A DNA stretch of 64,000 nt. It comes from SYLG01 sp965226945. GTDB lineage: Bacteria; Planctomycetota; Planctomycetia; Gemmatales; Gemmataceae. Below the pieces are notes generated by a model. That model saw nothing but the letters and a program-made list of their open reading frames with translations, did not search any database and was not told where the DNA came from. Both the position numbers and the translations under genes were made by a program. The stretch spans positions 2,790,001-2,854,000 of the forward strand of contig OZ245717.1 of the NCBI GenBank assembly GCA_965226945.1, read 5' to 3'. Shown here piece after piece: positions 33,154 through 41,273 of this stretch (position 1 is its first letter; the number at the start of each line of letters is the position of its first letter).

Positions 33154-34449
33154 CTAATTGCGGCCGGAACGCATCAAGGCTTCGATCGCTTCCGCGTCGC
33201 TGGGAATATGAGCCATCAAGTCGACCGGGCCGGCGTTCGTGACCAGAATGTCGTTTTCGATGCGCACGCCGAACCCCTCGTCGGGAATGTAGATCCCCGG
33301 TTCGACCGTCAGCACCCAGCCAGGAGCAAAGGGCTTGCTCATCGCGCCGACATCGTGCACATCGAGCCCCAGAGAATGCCCCAGGCCGTGCATGAAATAT
33401 TTCTTGCCGGCATAATCTTCGGGCGTTTGCTTCGCGATCTGTTCCTTGGTGATCAAACCGAGCGCGAGAAGCTCTTCGTTCATCAGGTCGCGCGCTTCCT
33501 TGACCCAGTCGCGATGGAGTTTGCCGACGGTCGCCCCCTTGATGGAGGCGCGCATGACGCGCAGCACGGCATCGTACACCGCCCTTTGGCGTGGCGTGAA
33601 CTTGCCATCGACCGGAATCGTGCGCGTCAGGTCGGCATTGTAATTGGCGTAAGAGGCCCCCACATCGATGAGGAGCAGTTCCCCCGACTTGAGTTCGCGA
33701 CTGTTCTCGTTGTAATGCAGCACGCAGGAATTGGCGCCGCCTGCGATGATCGGGTTGTAGGCGAACTTGCAACGATTGCGCACAAACTCGTGGGCGAACT
33801 CGGCTTCAATCTCGTGTTCGAACACGCCCGGCTTGACCATGCGGCAAACGCGCTCGAAGCCCTGCTTGGTCACATCGACCGCTTTTCTCAGAAGGGCGAC
33901 TTCCGCTTCCGATTTTTCCAGGCGCAGGTCATGCATCGCCTTGGCCAGGCGGCGGTAGGTGTGCATCGGATAGCGTGTCTGGCAGTCGCGCACAAAGCGG
34001 GCATCGCGCGTTTGGGATTCGACGACCGACCGAGGATGGGCGTTTTCGTTGAGCCAGGCCTCGTCGGCCTCGCACATCATGGCATGAAACGTATTGGGAA
34101 AATCGGACAACCATTTAATCGTTTGAATGCCGCTGATTTTTTTCGCTTCATTTTTGCTGAGTTTGTGACCTTCCCAGATCTTGAGATGTTCGTTCGGTTC
34201 GCGGATGAAGAGCACTTCGCGCAAAAGCGGGTCGAACGCGCCGGGGAAGAGGACCAAAATACTCTCTTCCTGCTCGATGCCGCTCAAGAAGAACAGGTCG
34301 CTGTTGGGAACGATCGTCAGGGTGCCGTCGGCGTTCGTGGGCAGGATGTCGTTCGCATTGAGGACGGCCAACCCCTTGGTTCCCAGTTTCGCGGCCAAAC
34401 GGCGGCGATTTTCGACAAACAGGGCGCTATCGATCGGATCATGACGCAT
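33154..34449 (-). CDS. pepP: Xaa-Pro aminopeptidase (aminopeptidase P family, M24B)
   Basis: The ATG at 34449 is chosen because AGGA lies nine bases upstream and the resulting 431 residues match the usual length; the frame is open for 69 further codons that look Pro/Ser-rich and non-conserved. It has an N-terminal creatinase-like domain and a C-terminal pita-bread domain with the five metal ligands recognisable: two aspartates in LLIDVGASYANYNADLTRT, a histidine in HGLGHSLGLD, and glutamates in LTVEPGIYI and GVRIENDILV. It removes N-terminal residues preceding proline or hydroxyproline and may need Mn. As first gene of the operon it would feed imino acids to the downstream enzymes. Confidence 0.9.
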   Translation of the reverse strand: MRHDPIDSALFVENRRRLAAKLGTKGLAVLNANDILPTNADGTLTIVPNSDLFFLSGIEQEESILVLFPGAFDPLLREVLFIREPNEHLKIWEGHKLSKNEAKKISGIQTIKWLSDFPNTFHAMMCEADEAWLNENAHPRSVVESQTRDARFVRDCQTRYPMHTYRRLAKAMHDLRLEKSEAEVALLRKAVDVTKQGFERVCRMVKPGVFEHEIEAEFAHEFVRNRCKFAYNPIIAGGANSCVLHYNENSRELKSGELLLIDVGASYANYNADLTRTIPVDGKFTPRQRAVYDAVLRVMRASIKGATVGKLHRDWVKEARDLMNEELLALGLITKEQIAKQTPEDYAGKKYFMHGLGHSLGLDVHDVGAMSKPFAPGWVLTVEPGIYIPDEGFGVRIENDILVTNAGPVDLMAHIPSDAEAIEALMRSGRN

Positions 34450-35056
34450 AAGACGCATTCCTGAACTGGGGCCGACCCAGTAAGGAGGGACGGCCTCGTC
34501 TTTTTCCCAAACCATTGTTTTCGGGGATTCCAGAGGGTTTGACGAGGGAAAAGAGGGCCGGAAATAAGGAAGCGCGTTGGGGAAAACGGGGGTGGAATGG
34601 TTACCAGAAAGAGTGATTTCCTCAGGATTGTTCCTCATTTGGTGACCCATTTCCACCGTTTCAGCCGGTTTTCCACGCCGGATTGAGAAGAAAGGCGGCT
34701 TTGGGGCACCTAGCCGGATTGAGAAGAAAGGCGGCTTTGGGGCACCTAGAACGGGAAAAAGGTCCTTTATCGTTCACCAGGTAGCGTTCGCCTGCTGACC
34801 TTGAATCTTGGGGGGGCGCCGTCCAAGATTTTAGCAGGGAATTTGCTGAAGCTTCCCCTGCCGTCGCGCTATGCCATGAACGCGATTTCTGGTAGGTGGC
34901 CCTCCCTGGTACTGTGGACAGACCACCGGGCCCCCTGCGGCTGATTGGCCCCGCCAACGACGATTGCGCTGCATTTCCCCAATGCAACACCGGTTTCTTC
35001 AGGCCACACCAAGACAAAATCACTCGCGAAACGAACGGATTTCAAGGAAGATCGTC
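34450..35056. other. Divergent intergenic region of about 600 bases
   Basis: It separates the hydroxyproline operon (minus) from the beta-propeller gene (plus) and should hold both promoters. It contains a perfect 36-base tandem duplication and an imperfect hairpin around 34834-34862 (GCAGGG with a CCCTGC-like arm). Frames open across it give repetitive, non-conserved peptides, so I see no gene. No riboswitch motif was recognised. Confidence 0.5.
34678..34749. repeat. Perfect 36-bp tandem duplication
   Basis: Two identical 36-base copies (34678-34713 and 34714-34749), each beginning CCGGATTGAGAAG and ending GGGGCACCTAG, stand head to tail about 230 bases upstream of the peptidase start. The unit length is a multiple of three and would keep an open frame, but no coding role is evident. 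Confidence 0.95.
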
Positions 35057-36448
35057 ATGAAAACCACGTGGAATCTTTTGGTATCGGCGCTCTTCCTGGG
35101 AATCGCTTCCACGGGATTGGACCAAAGAGTTCAGGCCCAGGCACCCCCCTCGCTTCGGACGCGTCCCGCACCGAACGGCGCCAGCGACTGGGAGACCTTT
35201 CTTGGGCCGCTGGGCAATGGAATTTCCAGCGAAAAGGGCGTACCCGATTTCAAGGGAACCGTAGCCCTTCCCCTGCTCTGGTCGCGATCCCTGGGGGAAG
35301 GTTACGCCCCGCCCGCCGTGTCCAAGGGGCGGCTCTTTTTGTCGGAGCGTGTGCGCAATCAGATGCGCATCTTCGCCCTTAACGCGGAAACGGGCAAGGA
35401 ACTTTGGACTTACGAATACGCCACCCAGTATCGCGACAAATATGGTTATGATGGCGGGGCGCGCGCCTGCCCGGTGGTCTCGGGCAACCGGGTGTTTCAC
35501 CTGGGGCCTGAAGGGGTCTTCACCGCGCTGGCGGCCGACACGGGCGCCCTGCTCTGGTCGGTCGATGCCGCCAAGCAATTTGGCATCGTTCAGAATTTTT
35601 TTGGTGTTGGCTCGGCACCCTGTCTCTTTCAAGACATGGTGATCATCCAGGCCGGGGGCAGTCCACCCGGTTCGACCGATGACGATTTTCTCGCGCTTAA
35701 GGGCAATGGCACCGGACTGGTGGCGTTCGATCAGGCCACGGGAGCCGTTCGCTGGAAATCGACCGATGCCCTGGCCGGCTATGCCAGCCCGACCATTCAC
35801 AAACTGCCCGGCTTCGCCACACCGCAAGTTTTGCTGTTTGCACGGCAAGGGCTTTATGGCGTCGATGCCGCCACGGGGAAGGAATCGTTCTCCTTTCCTT
35901 GGCGGGCGTCGATCATCGAGAGCGTCAACGCGACCAATCCCATCGTCAGCGACGGAAAGGTGTTGCTCAGCGAATGCTATGGTCCCGGCGGCGTGTTATT
36001 GAAACTGGAAAACGGCAAGCCCAGTCCGGTCTGGTCCGATGAAGACCGGGGACGGGCGAAGGCGCTGCAAATTCACTGGAGCACACCCATTTTGAAGGAT
36101 GGGGTCGTTTACGCCAGTTCGGGCCGCCATGAAGGCAACGCCGAATTGCGCGCGGTCGACTTTGCCACGGGGAAGGTTCGGTGGCGCGTCCCGGGCCTGG
36201 GCCGCTGCTCGTTGCTGTTGATCGAAGACAAATTGCTCGTGCTGGGCGAGCGCGGCAATTTACACTGGCTCCAGGCCAGCCCGACCAAGGTCGAGGAAGT
36301 GGCAAGACTCGATCCGATTGATAAGGCCACCCAGGAACCGCTCTTAAACTACCCCGCCTGGGCCGGCCCGGTGCTCAGCCATGGGCTCCTGTATTTGCGC
36401 GGAAGGGATAAACTCATCTGCCTGGAATTGATTCCCGCAAAGAAATAG
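35057..36448 (+). CDS. Secreted PQQ-type beta-propeller protein
   Basis: AAGGA lies about eight bases before the ATG at 35057, which gives a 463-residue product with a signal peptide (NLLVSALFLGIASTG...VQAQ). The rest is built of PQQ/quinoprotein-like beta-propeller blades, seen as repeats such as IFALNAETGKELWTYEY, VFTALAADTGALLWSVD, LVAFDQATGAVRWKSTD and LRAVDFATGKVRWRVPG. Such WD-like blades occur in quinoprotein dehydrogenases and in BamB; the residues needed for PQQ catalysis are not evident, so binding or scaffold functions are as likely. It probably acts in the periplasm. Confidence 0.88.
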   Translation: MKTTWNLLVSALFLGIASTGLDQRVQAQAPPSLRTRPAPNGASDWETFLGPLGNGISSEKGVPDFKGTVALPLLWSRSLGEGYAPPAVSKGRLFLSERVRNQMRIFALNAETGKELWTYEYATQYRDKYGYDGGARACPVVSGNRVFHLGPEGVFTALAADTGALLWSVDAAKQFGIVQNFFGVGSAPCLFQDMVIIQAGGSPPGSTDDDFLALKGNGTGLVAFDQATGAVRWKSTDALAGYASPTIHKLPGFATPQVLLFARQGLYGVDAATGKESFSFPWRASIIESVNATNPIVSDGKVLLSECYGPGGVLLKLENGKPSPVWSDEDRGRAKALQIHWSTPILKDGVVYASSGRHEGNAELRAVDFATGKVRWRVPGLGRCSLLLIEDKLLVLGERGNLHWLQASPTKVEEVARLDPIDKATQEPLLNYPAWAGPVLSHGLLYLRGRDKLICLELIPAKK

Positions 36449-36506
36449 GAGTCTTCCTTTCCTGCCTCGTTAATGACGGCCTCTTCCCTTCGGGCGCTGA
36501 CTTTCC

Positions 36507-37172
36507 CTAGCGATTCTCGGGGAACGGCTTGGATTCGACGGCATCGAACGACCAATAGGCCATATCCCGTACCGCCTTCAGGGCAGCGCCACGCTCCTTA
36601 CTCGGTTTTTCGGTTTTTAAGATGGGCAAAATGGTGTCCTTCAACATCGCGCGGTACGATTCCTGAGGCATGTCATTGATCAGGGCCACCATACGAAGGT
36701 TGTACAGGATCGCCATTTCCCAATGGGATTCACTCCAGGTACCGAAAAGCGCCAGATTGTTCTCGGCAAGCCACTGCCTGACGGTGGGTAAGCGCGTATC
36801 GCGCAATGTCCTTTGCGGCCTGGGCCCCCTTAGGGAAATAAATTTCAACAGATAATCCCGGTTGCCCAAAAGCGCATTAATCCGTTCAATCGATGGTTCG
36901 GGCATTTTTTTGTAGAATTCCAATAAAATGTCTTTTAATACATCCTGATAGGCGCCCGCCGAAAGATTGTTTTGAATGAAGGCGAGGCGAATGTTATTTA
37001 GAAGCGCTTTTTCCGTGGCAGATTGCACCACGTTTTCAGCCATCGCAATCTTGTTGTCCTTAAGCCAGCCGTCGACGGTGGGATAAGAAATCTCCAGGTC
37101 GGATTGGCCGTGCGCCGGCGCTCCACCCATCGTGAGAAACGTAAAAACTGCAATCAAAGAGAGTCGCTTCAT
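36507..37172 (-). CDS. Exported helical protein with an internal duplication
   Basis: A 221-residue protein with a signal peptide (about 1-22, ending GAPAHGQ). The mature part is two copies of a module of about 70 residues: residues 30-100 (YPTVDGWLKDNKIAM ... NNIRLAFIQNN ... YQDVLKDILLEF) and residues 128-199 (LPTVRQWLAENNLAL ... YNLRMVALIND ... YRAMLKDTILPIL). Both begin P-T-V-x2-W-L and end with a helix before a K/E-P-S-x-ER-x2-AL stretch. I know no named family. It is transcribed convergently with the beta-propeller gene and lies 85 bases from the metalloprotease-like gene on the same strand, with which it may form a unit. Confidence 0.75.
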   Translation of the reverse strand: MKRLSLIAVFTFLTMGGAPAHGQSDLEISYPTVDGWLKDNKIAMAENVVQSATEKALLNNIRLAFIQNNLSAGAYQDVLKDILLEFYKKMPEPSIERINALLGNRDYLLKFISLRGPRPQRTLRDTRLPTVRQWLAENNLALFGTWSESHWEMAILYNLRMVALINDMPQESYRAMLKDTILPILKTEKPSKERGAALKAVRDMAYWSFDAVESKPFPENR

Positions 37173-37257
37173 AAGAGATCCAGAAGTAATTTACTGTGAA
37201 ATCCAATAATCAATTCGTTTTGAAAAATGCCGACTTGCAATCCCATAGAAACTCCAT

Positions 37258-38448
37258 TCACGGTTTGACGTTTTTCGCACTCTCCTCCAGATATTTCGCC
37301 ATCGCCGGCGCAAAGGCATCCAGGTTGGGGTAGGTCTTGCGGTCCTTGGCATAATCGGCAAGCAGATCGGCCAAGCCAGGCACCCAGGCAAAGCCCGCGG
37401 CCTTCTGGCGCGATTTTTCCTGAGCCGCGGCCGCTTTTCCTTTGCGGTCTTCCAGGTAGCGGATCACGCAGGCCCGCACCAGCGTTTCGTAAAGCACCGT
37501 CTTGGGCATTCCATAAGCCATCCGCCTCATCCTGGCCGCGACCGAGGGGAAAATCGCCGCGATAGGCGGTTCCAACTCTTTGAGGTGCCGATCGCACAAG
37601 GGGTTTGTGTAGGAATGGCAGAGCTCGTGGACGAAGGTGCCAAGATAAGTCTTTTCTTCGAAAATGGGCAGCCCCTCCTTGTCCCATTGCCAGCAACCGA
37701 GCACCGGCCGGATTTCCTCAGGGGCGCCATCAAGAAACACCACCCCCACTCCATAGTTGCCGCCGCCGCAAAGCAGGCCGGGAATCACCCGGTAGTCCGC
37801 CCCCGCCTTCGTGCCGAAAAAGCCGTCGAACCAGGGGACCGGGTTGGACTCCTTGACCATCTTGCGCATCCGTTCTTCGACGGAGCGGTAAAATGCCGCC
37901 TCGGAAGCAAAGAAGGCGTCGGCTTTGCTTTCCGCGACAAATTCACGCAGGGCGGTCAAAAATTCGGCCGTACTTTCGTTTTGCCACCTCTGGTCCAGCC
38001 GGGCCGGTTTCTTGTCGAACGGCATCCGCTCCTTGAGCTCAGGAAGCGGCCCCAAGTGCAGCGCCAACGAGGGGACCGCATCGTAGGACCACCCATAACG
38101 CGCCCGGCCTTTCCTGAACAGGTCGATCGCCTTGTGATCCTTGAAGGCTTCAAAATGCTTTTCCACCCGCTCCGAATAGGGCGATTTGGAATTGGGCATC
38201 TTGTATTCAGGGTTGCCATTCAGGCGGGCGATGATGTTCATCAGTTCCACCCGGATGTCGACACCGACCTGAATCGCGTCTTGGTCCGCCACTGGTTTGG
38301 GCTGTTCGGGTGCTTGCCAGGCCAGAACGGAACTTTGCGCCAGTAAGAAAATCAGTCCAGCGAGCACCCAAGTTATCTGTTTCCCTGCTGGCAAAAACCG
38401 CCGGGCCATTCGCCTGGATGGATGGCTGTCAATTGTTTCGCGGTTCAT
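37258..38448 (-). CDS. DUF4932 protein with HExxH zinc-protease motif
   Basis: AAGGA lies about seven bases before the ATG at 38448. The 396-residue product has a basic N-terminus, one hydrophobic segment (about 27-45) that can act as signal or anchor, and a DUF4932-like domain. The sequence FVHELCHSY carries HELCH at residues 274-278, the HExxH zinc motif of gluzincin-type metalloproteases, and the region VRACVIRYLEDR downstream may hold the third ligand (E or H not obvious). It is probably exported and hydrolytic. Function beyond that is unknown. Confidence 0.82.
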   Translation of the reverse strand: MNRETIDSHPSRRMARRFLPAGKQITWVLAGLIFLLAQSSVLAWQAPEQPKPVADQDAIQVGVDIRVELMNIIARLNGNPEYKMPNSKSPYSERVEKHFEAFKDHKAIDLFRKGRARYGWSYDAVPSLALHLGPLPELKERMPFDKKPARLDQRWQNESTAEFLTALREFVAESKADAFFASEAAFYRSVEERMRKMVKESNPVPWFDGFFGTKAGADYRVIPGLLCGGGNYGVGVVFLDGAPEEIRPVLGCWQWDKEGLPIFEEKTYLGTFVHELCHSYTNPLCDRHLKELEPPIAAIFPSVAARMRRMAYGMPKTVLYETLVRACVIRYLEDRKGKAAAAQEKSRQKAAGFAWVPGLADLLADYAKDRKTYPNLDAFAPAMAKYLEESAKNVKP

Positions 38449-38854
38449 GGCGATCCTTCCTATATGCGCCCAGCGGACCTCAAATCCTCTACCCATGGGG
38501 ATTTATCTTATGGGGCTCATGCCCCTTACGTGGCACCCCGACCGACGCGACAAGACGACACCGATCCTCCACGGACCGGCCGCTTCATGAAGATTTTTTT
38601 AGAAAATCAATCTGCCATTTTTTGCAGCGGAAAACTCTCTAAAGAAACAAAGAGTAAGGACGCCTTGGCGCCATCCGGCCGATTTTCTCCCAGTTTTGTG
38701 GGATTCCCATCGATTCCTCCAGCCTGCCAGGGTCTGGAACCATCGGTCGAGAACCCAAAACCAAAAAATCGATTCCCCGGAGATTCCTTCTTTCATTTCT
38801 GCCAGGGATGGCTGTCCTTCCTTCACGCCCCCAGGGCGGAAAGCGATTCGGTCC
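38449..38854. other. Divergent intergenic region, no gene
   Basis: About 400 bases between the DUF4932 gene (minus) and a small exported protein gene (plus). Frames crossing it overlap both genes and look random. The region becomes AT-richer around 38580-38660 (for example TTTTTTTAG near 38594), which could hold promoters. No RNA motif recognised. Confidence 0.45.
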
Positions 38855-39316
38855 ATGAAAAAGTCCCTTCTATTCGCCGCACTTTTGACTTTGGGTCTGG
38901 GAACAACTTCAGGCGTTCTCGCGGACGATCATCCCGCGATTGCCAAGGGCTCCGCCGGAAAGGGTGAGGCCATTGTCTCTCATGCGCCCGCCAGGCGCGG
39001 CGATCCCAACAAAACCCGTTACGACTTCCAGCTGGCGATTACCGGACGCGAAGGCAACACCTTCACCGCCGTGCTTGCCGATACCGGCGGCCGGGGCCGC
39101 GCCGCGATCGAAGCGAAACTGAAAGGCGAACTGTCGGGTAACGAAATCGCCCTCGAAGTCGTCAGCGTCGATAAGGGGGCCTGGTTCCCCTACATCCCCA
39201 AAAAGCTGACCGGCAAAGTCGAAAACGGCAAGATTCTTTTGCAATGGACCCGCAACGACCGCCAGCCCCTGGAAACCAAGGGAGCGATGGAAGCGATTTT
39301 GACCGTGAAGAAATAA
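38855..39316 (+). CDS. Small exported protein, unknown
   Basis: The ATG at 38855 gives a 153-residue protein with a clean signal peptide (MKKSLLFAALLTLGLG ... VLADD). The open frame before it (from 38696) has no signal and unlike composition. The mature protein is polar and probably beta-rich, with phrases such as YDFQLAITGREGNTFTAVLAD and KLTGKVENGKILLQWTRND that suggest a lipocalin-like or beta-sandwich fold. No cysteines. Transcription ends at a strong bidirectional hairpin. Confidence 0.75.
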   Translation: MKKSLLFAALLTLGLGTTSGVLADDHPAIAKGSAGKGEAIVSHAPARRGDPNKTRYDFQLAITGREGNTFTAVLADTGGRGRAAIEAKLKGELSGNEIALEVVSVDKGAWFPYIPKKLTGKVENGKILLQWTRNDRQPLETKGAMEAILTVKK

Positions 39317-39349
39317 ATCGAATGTCGTTTCAGAACGAGTTCATTCCAG

Positions 39350-39378
39350 GTTGAGGGGGCCATCGTTGCCCCCTCAAC
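39350..39378. terminator. Bidirectional terminator hairpin
   Basis: GTTGAGGGGGC (39350-39360) pairs perfectly with GCCCCCTCAAC (39368-39378) around a seven-base loop, between two convergent genes. The right arm includes the stop codon of the UbiA-family gene. No long T-run on either side. Confidence 0.7.
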
Positions 39379-40297
39379 TCGCATAAAGCCAGCGGAAGCG
39401 GCGCAATTGCTTGGCGATCAGCCAAAGGCCGAACAGAGAAAATCCAAGGAACCCGACCCAGGCCGACGCGAGCAGGGCATCGATTGGGATCAGTAGCCCA
39501 AGCAGGCCGCCAATGGTCTGCGGCACCGCCGGACCGGAATTCTGAACGAGCAAGCGGTCTTTCAAACGGGCCCACTGCAAAACGATCCAGAGGCCGAGCA
39601 GGATCGTCCAGGGACTGGCCGGATTCGGATCACGATAGACCATCCCCATCATCACCAGAATCGGGCCCAAAAACAGCGCCGTCCCGGCATGAACGGCCCA
39701 GGCGGGCACTTTCTCGGCTTCATAGCGGGCGATCAAGGTCACACCCATGACATAGACCCCGACCGCCAGCGCCCCAAGCACCGGCCAGACTCCGGGAAGC
39801 TCCGCCGCGATCGTGGTTCCGAGCAGAACATTCATGGCCCGGCAGCCACCCATGACCAATGGCCCCAGGGGACCCGATTTGGCCACGCCGTTATAAAGCA
39901 GCACGAGCCCAGAGACGAGCACCGAAGCGATGGATGCCAGCGGACACCACAATAGCAGCGAGACAGTGCCGGCAAGAATGATTCCCAAACCCATGAGCAG
40001 CCCGCCGGCGAGTAGCGCCGTCTTGGCGCGGATGCGCCCCGACGGGATCGGCCGCGACGGCCGCTCGCGAGCATCGGCCTCGCGGTCAAACCAGTCGTTG
40101 AGCACCATGCCCGAAAGGTAAAGGCAGACCGAAGAAAGGCACAAAAGAAGTAAGGGACCTGCCGGCCAGGCGGCCCAGTCCCTGGCCAGAAACGCCCCCA
40201 AGAGAATGTTGGAGGGGGCGCTCAACACCAGGCCAATCCGGGAAAGCTGGCACCAGGCCACCAGCGAGGAATTCGGCTGCCGGATTTCCTGGGACAT
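39374..40297 (-). CDS. UbiA-family prenyltransferase (EboC-like)
   Basis: A 307-residue integral membrane protein with about eight or nine helices. The first aspartate motif of UbiA enzymes is present as NDWFDREAD (residues 67-75), followed by RPSRPIPSGR, the usual substrate-loop arginine/proline motif. The second motif of quinone prenyltransferases (DxxxD between helices 6 and 7) is not clear; the corresponding loop reads IARYEAEKVPAW. That is closer to the UbiA-like proteins in ebo-type clusters than to MenA or UbiA, so the lipid product is uncertain. A hairpin separates it from the upstream TIM-barrel gene, so it may also be transcribed alone. Confidence 0.85.
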   Translation of the reverse strand: MSQEIRQPNSSLVAWCQLSRIGLVLSAPSNILLGAFLARDWAAWPAGPLLLLCLSSVCLYLSGMVLNDWFDREADARERPSRPIPSGRIRAKTALLAGGLLMGLGIILAGTVSLLLWCPLASIASVLVSGLVLLYNGVAKSGPLGPLVMGGCRAMNVLLGTTIAAELPGVWPVLGALAVGVYVMGVTLIARYEAEKVPAWAVHAGTALFLGPILVMMGMVYRDPNPASPWTILLGLWIVLQWARLKDRLLVQNSGPAVPQTIGGLLGLLIPIDALLASAWVGFLGFSLFGLWLIAKQLRRFRWLYAS

Positions 40298-40371
40298 TTG
40301 CGCTCCGAAATGAATCTTTTATCGCCGTGAACCTGGCACCCAACCCATCCGGTACTTCCACAAAGCAACAA

Positions 40372-40408
40372 GCCGGCCTTCCCCTGGCGAACTCTGGGAA
40401 AAGCCGGC
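40372..40408 (-). terminator. Hairpin between TIM-barrel gene and UbiA gene
   Basis: GCCGGCCTTCCC (40372-40383) pairs with GGGAAAAGCCGGC (40396-40408) with one or two mismatches. On the minus strand the hairpin follows the TIM-barrel gene's stop by about 25 bases, with only scattered T residues after it. Confidence 0.45.
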
Positions 40409-40433
40409 AAAAAAATCGCGAAGCGAGCGGTCG

Positions 40434-41273
40434 TTACTTCAGCAGCTTGACCACGCGCTCATAAGCGGTCGAGGCGGCTTCGTCGGGGTTATCCGCATAA
40501 GGATAAAGCTCAACCGTAATCCAACCTTGGTAATCGATGGCCCGGATCGAATCGATTACCGGACCGAAATCGATCGCTCCGTCTCCTGGAACCAGGTGGT
40601 GATGGATCCGCGAGGCAGCAATGTCTTCCAGGTGGAAATGCTTGATGTGCGCGGCCGCCTTGCGAATCGCCTCGGCCGGGTCCTCGCTGACACAGTAGCT
40701 ATGGCCAATGTCGAAATTGAGCCCCATGGCGCTTGAACGCAACAACTTGCGAAGTTCCAGGTACTGATCGACCGTTTCCAAAAGAAGACCCGGCTCGGGC
40801 TCAACGAGGAGCATCACCCCTTCGCGCTCGGCATGGTCGAGTACGGGAGCCAGTTCGCGCGCGAAGATTTCGAGCCCTTCGGAAAACGACTGGCCAGGCG
40901 CCAAGGGGCCGCCCGGTTCGGTCGTGATGCAGCGCGCGCCCAGTTCCTTGGCAAGGGTTAGCGCCTTGCGCGTGTGCTCGACGCGAATGCGCCGGTAATG
41001 GGGATCGGGTTCGATCCAGGACGGGTGCCAGTATTTCTGGCGAGGATCGTCCACCGCATGCATCATGAACGCATTGATGTTGGAGATCGCCAGGTTGTTT
41101 TCGCGCAGGGCGTTGCGGATCGCCTGCTTTTGCCCGGGCAAGAGATAGGCCGGCCAGGCGTGGGGCACATCGGCCATGATTTCCACGCCGGCGTAACCGA
41201 TCTTCGCCAGGCGCGTGACCGCCTCGGCAAAGGGGAAACGCAAATAGGCGTTGGTGCTGAAAGCGAGCTTCAC
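40434..41273 (-). CDS. Sugar phosphate isomerase/epimerase (TIM barrel)
   Basis: The start is a GTG at 41273 whose G is the last base of the preceding TAG stop (TAGTG), so translation is coupled; the product begins VKLAFSTNAYLRFPF as expected for the AP-endonuclease-2/xylose-isomerase-like family. The 279 residues include metal-site candidates E (LLVEPEPG), D and H (LNFDIGHSYC), H (HIKHFHLED) and E (ITVELYPY), the normal order for this fold. Substrate unknown. Its place directly after inositol-3-phosphate synthase suggests a role in an inositol- or cyclitol-derived product. Confidence 0.85.
   Translation of the reverse strand: MKLAFSTNAYLRFPFAEAVTRLAKIGYAGVEIMADVPHAWPAYLLPGQKQAIRNALRENNLAISNINAFMMHAVDDPRQKYWHPSWIEPDPHYRRIRVEHTRKALTLAKELGARCITTEPGGPLAPGQSFSEGLEIFARELAPVLDHAEREGVMLLVEPEPGLLLETVDQYLELRKLLRSSAMGLNFDIGHSYCVSEDPAEAIRKAAAHIKHFHLEDIAASRIHHHLVPGDGAIDFGPVIDSIRAIDYQGWITVELYPYADNPDEAASTAYERVVKLLK

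Noticed and set aside
32725..34464. 579-codon open frame on the plus strand
   Set aside because: Antisense to the hydroxyproline epimerase and Xaa-Pro peptidase, both with intact active-site motifs.
34678..34749. CRISPR array
   Set aside because: The two 36-base repeats are directly adjacent with no spacer, so this is a tandem duplication.
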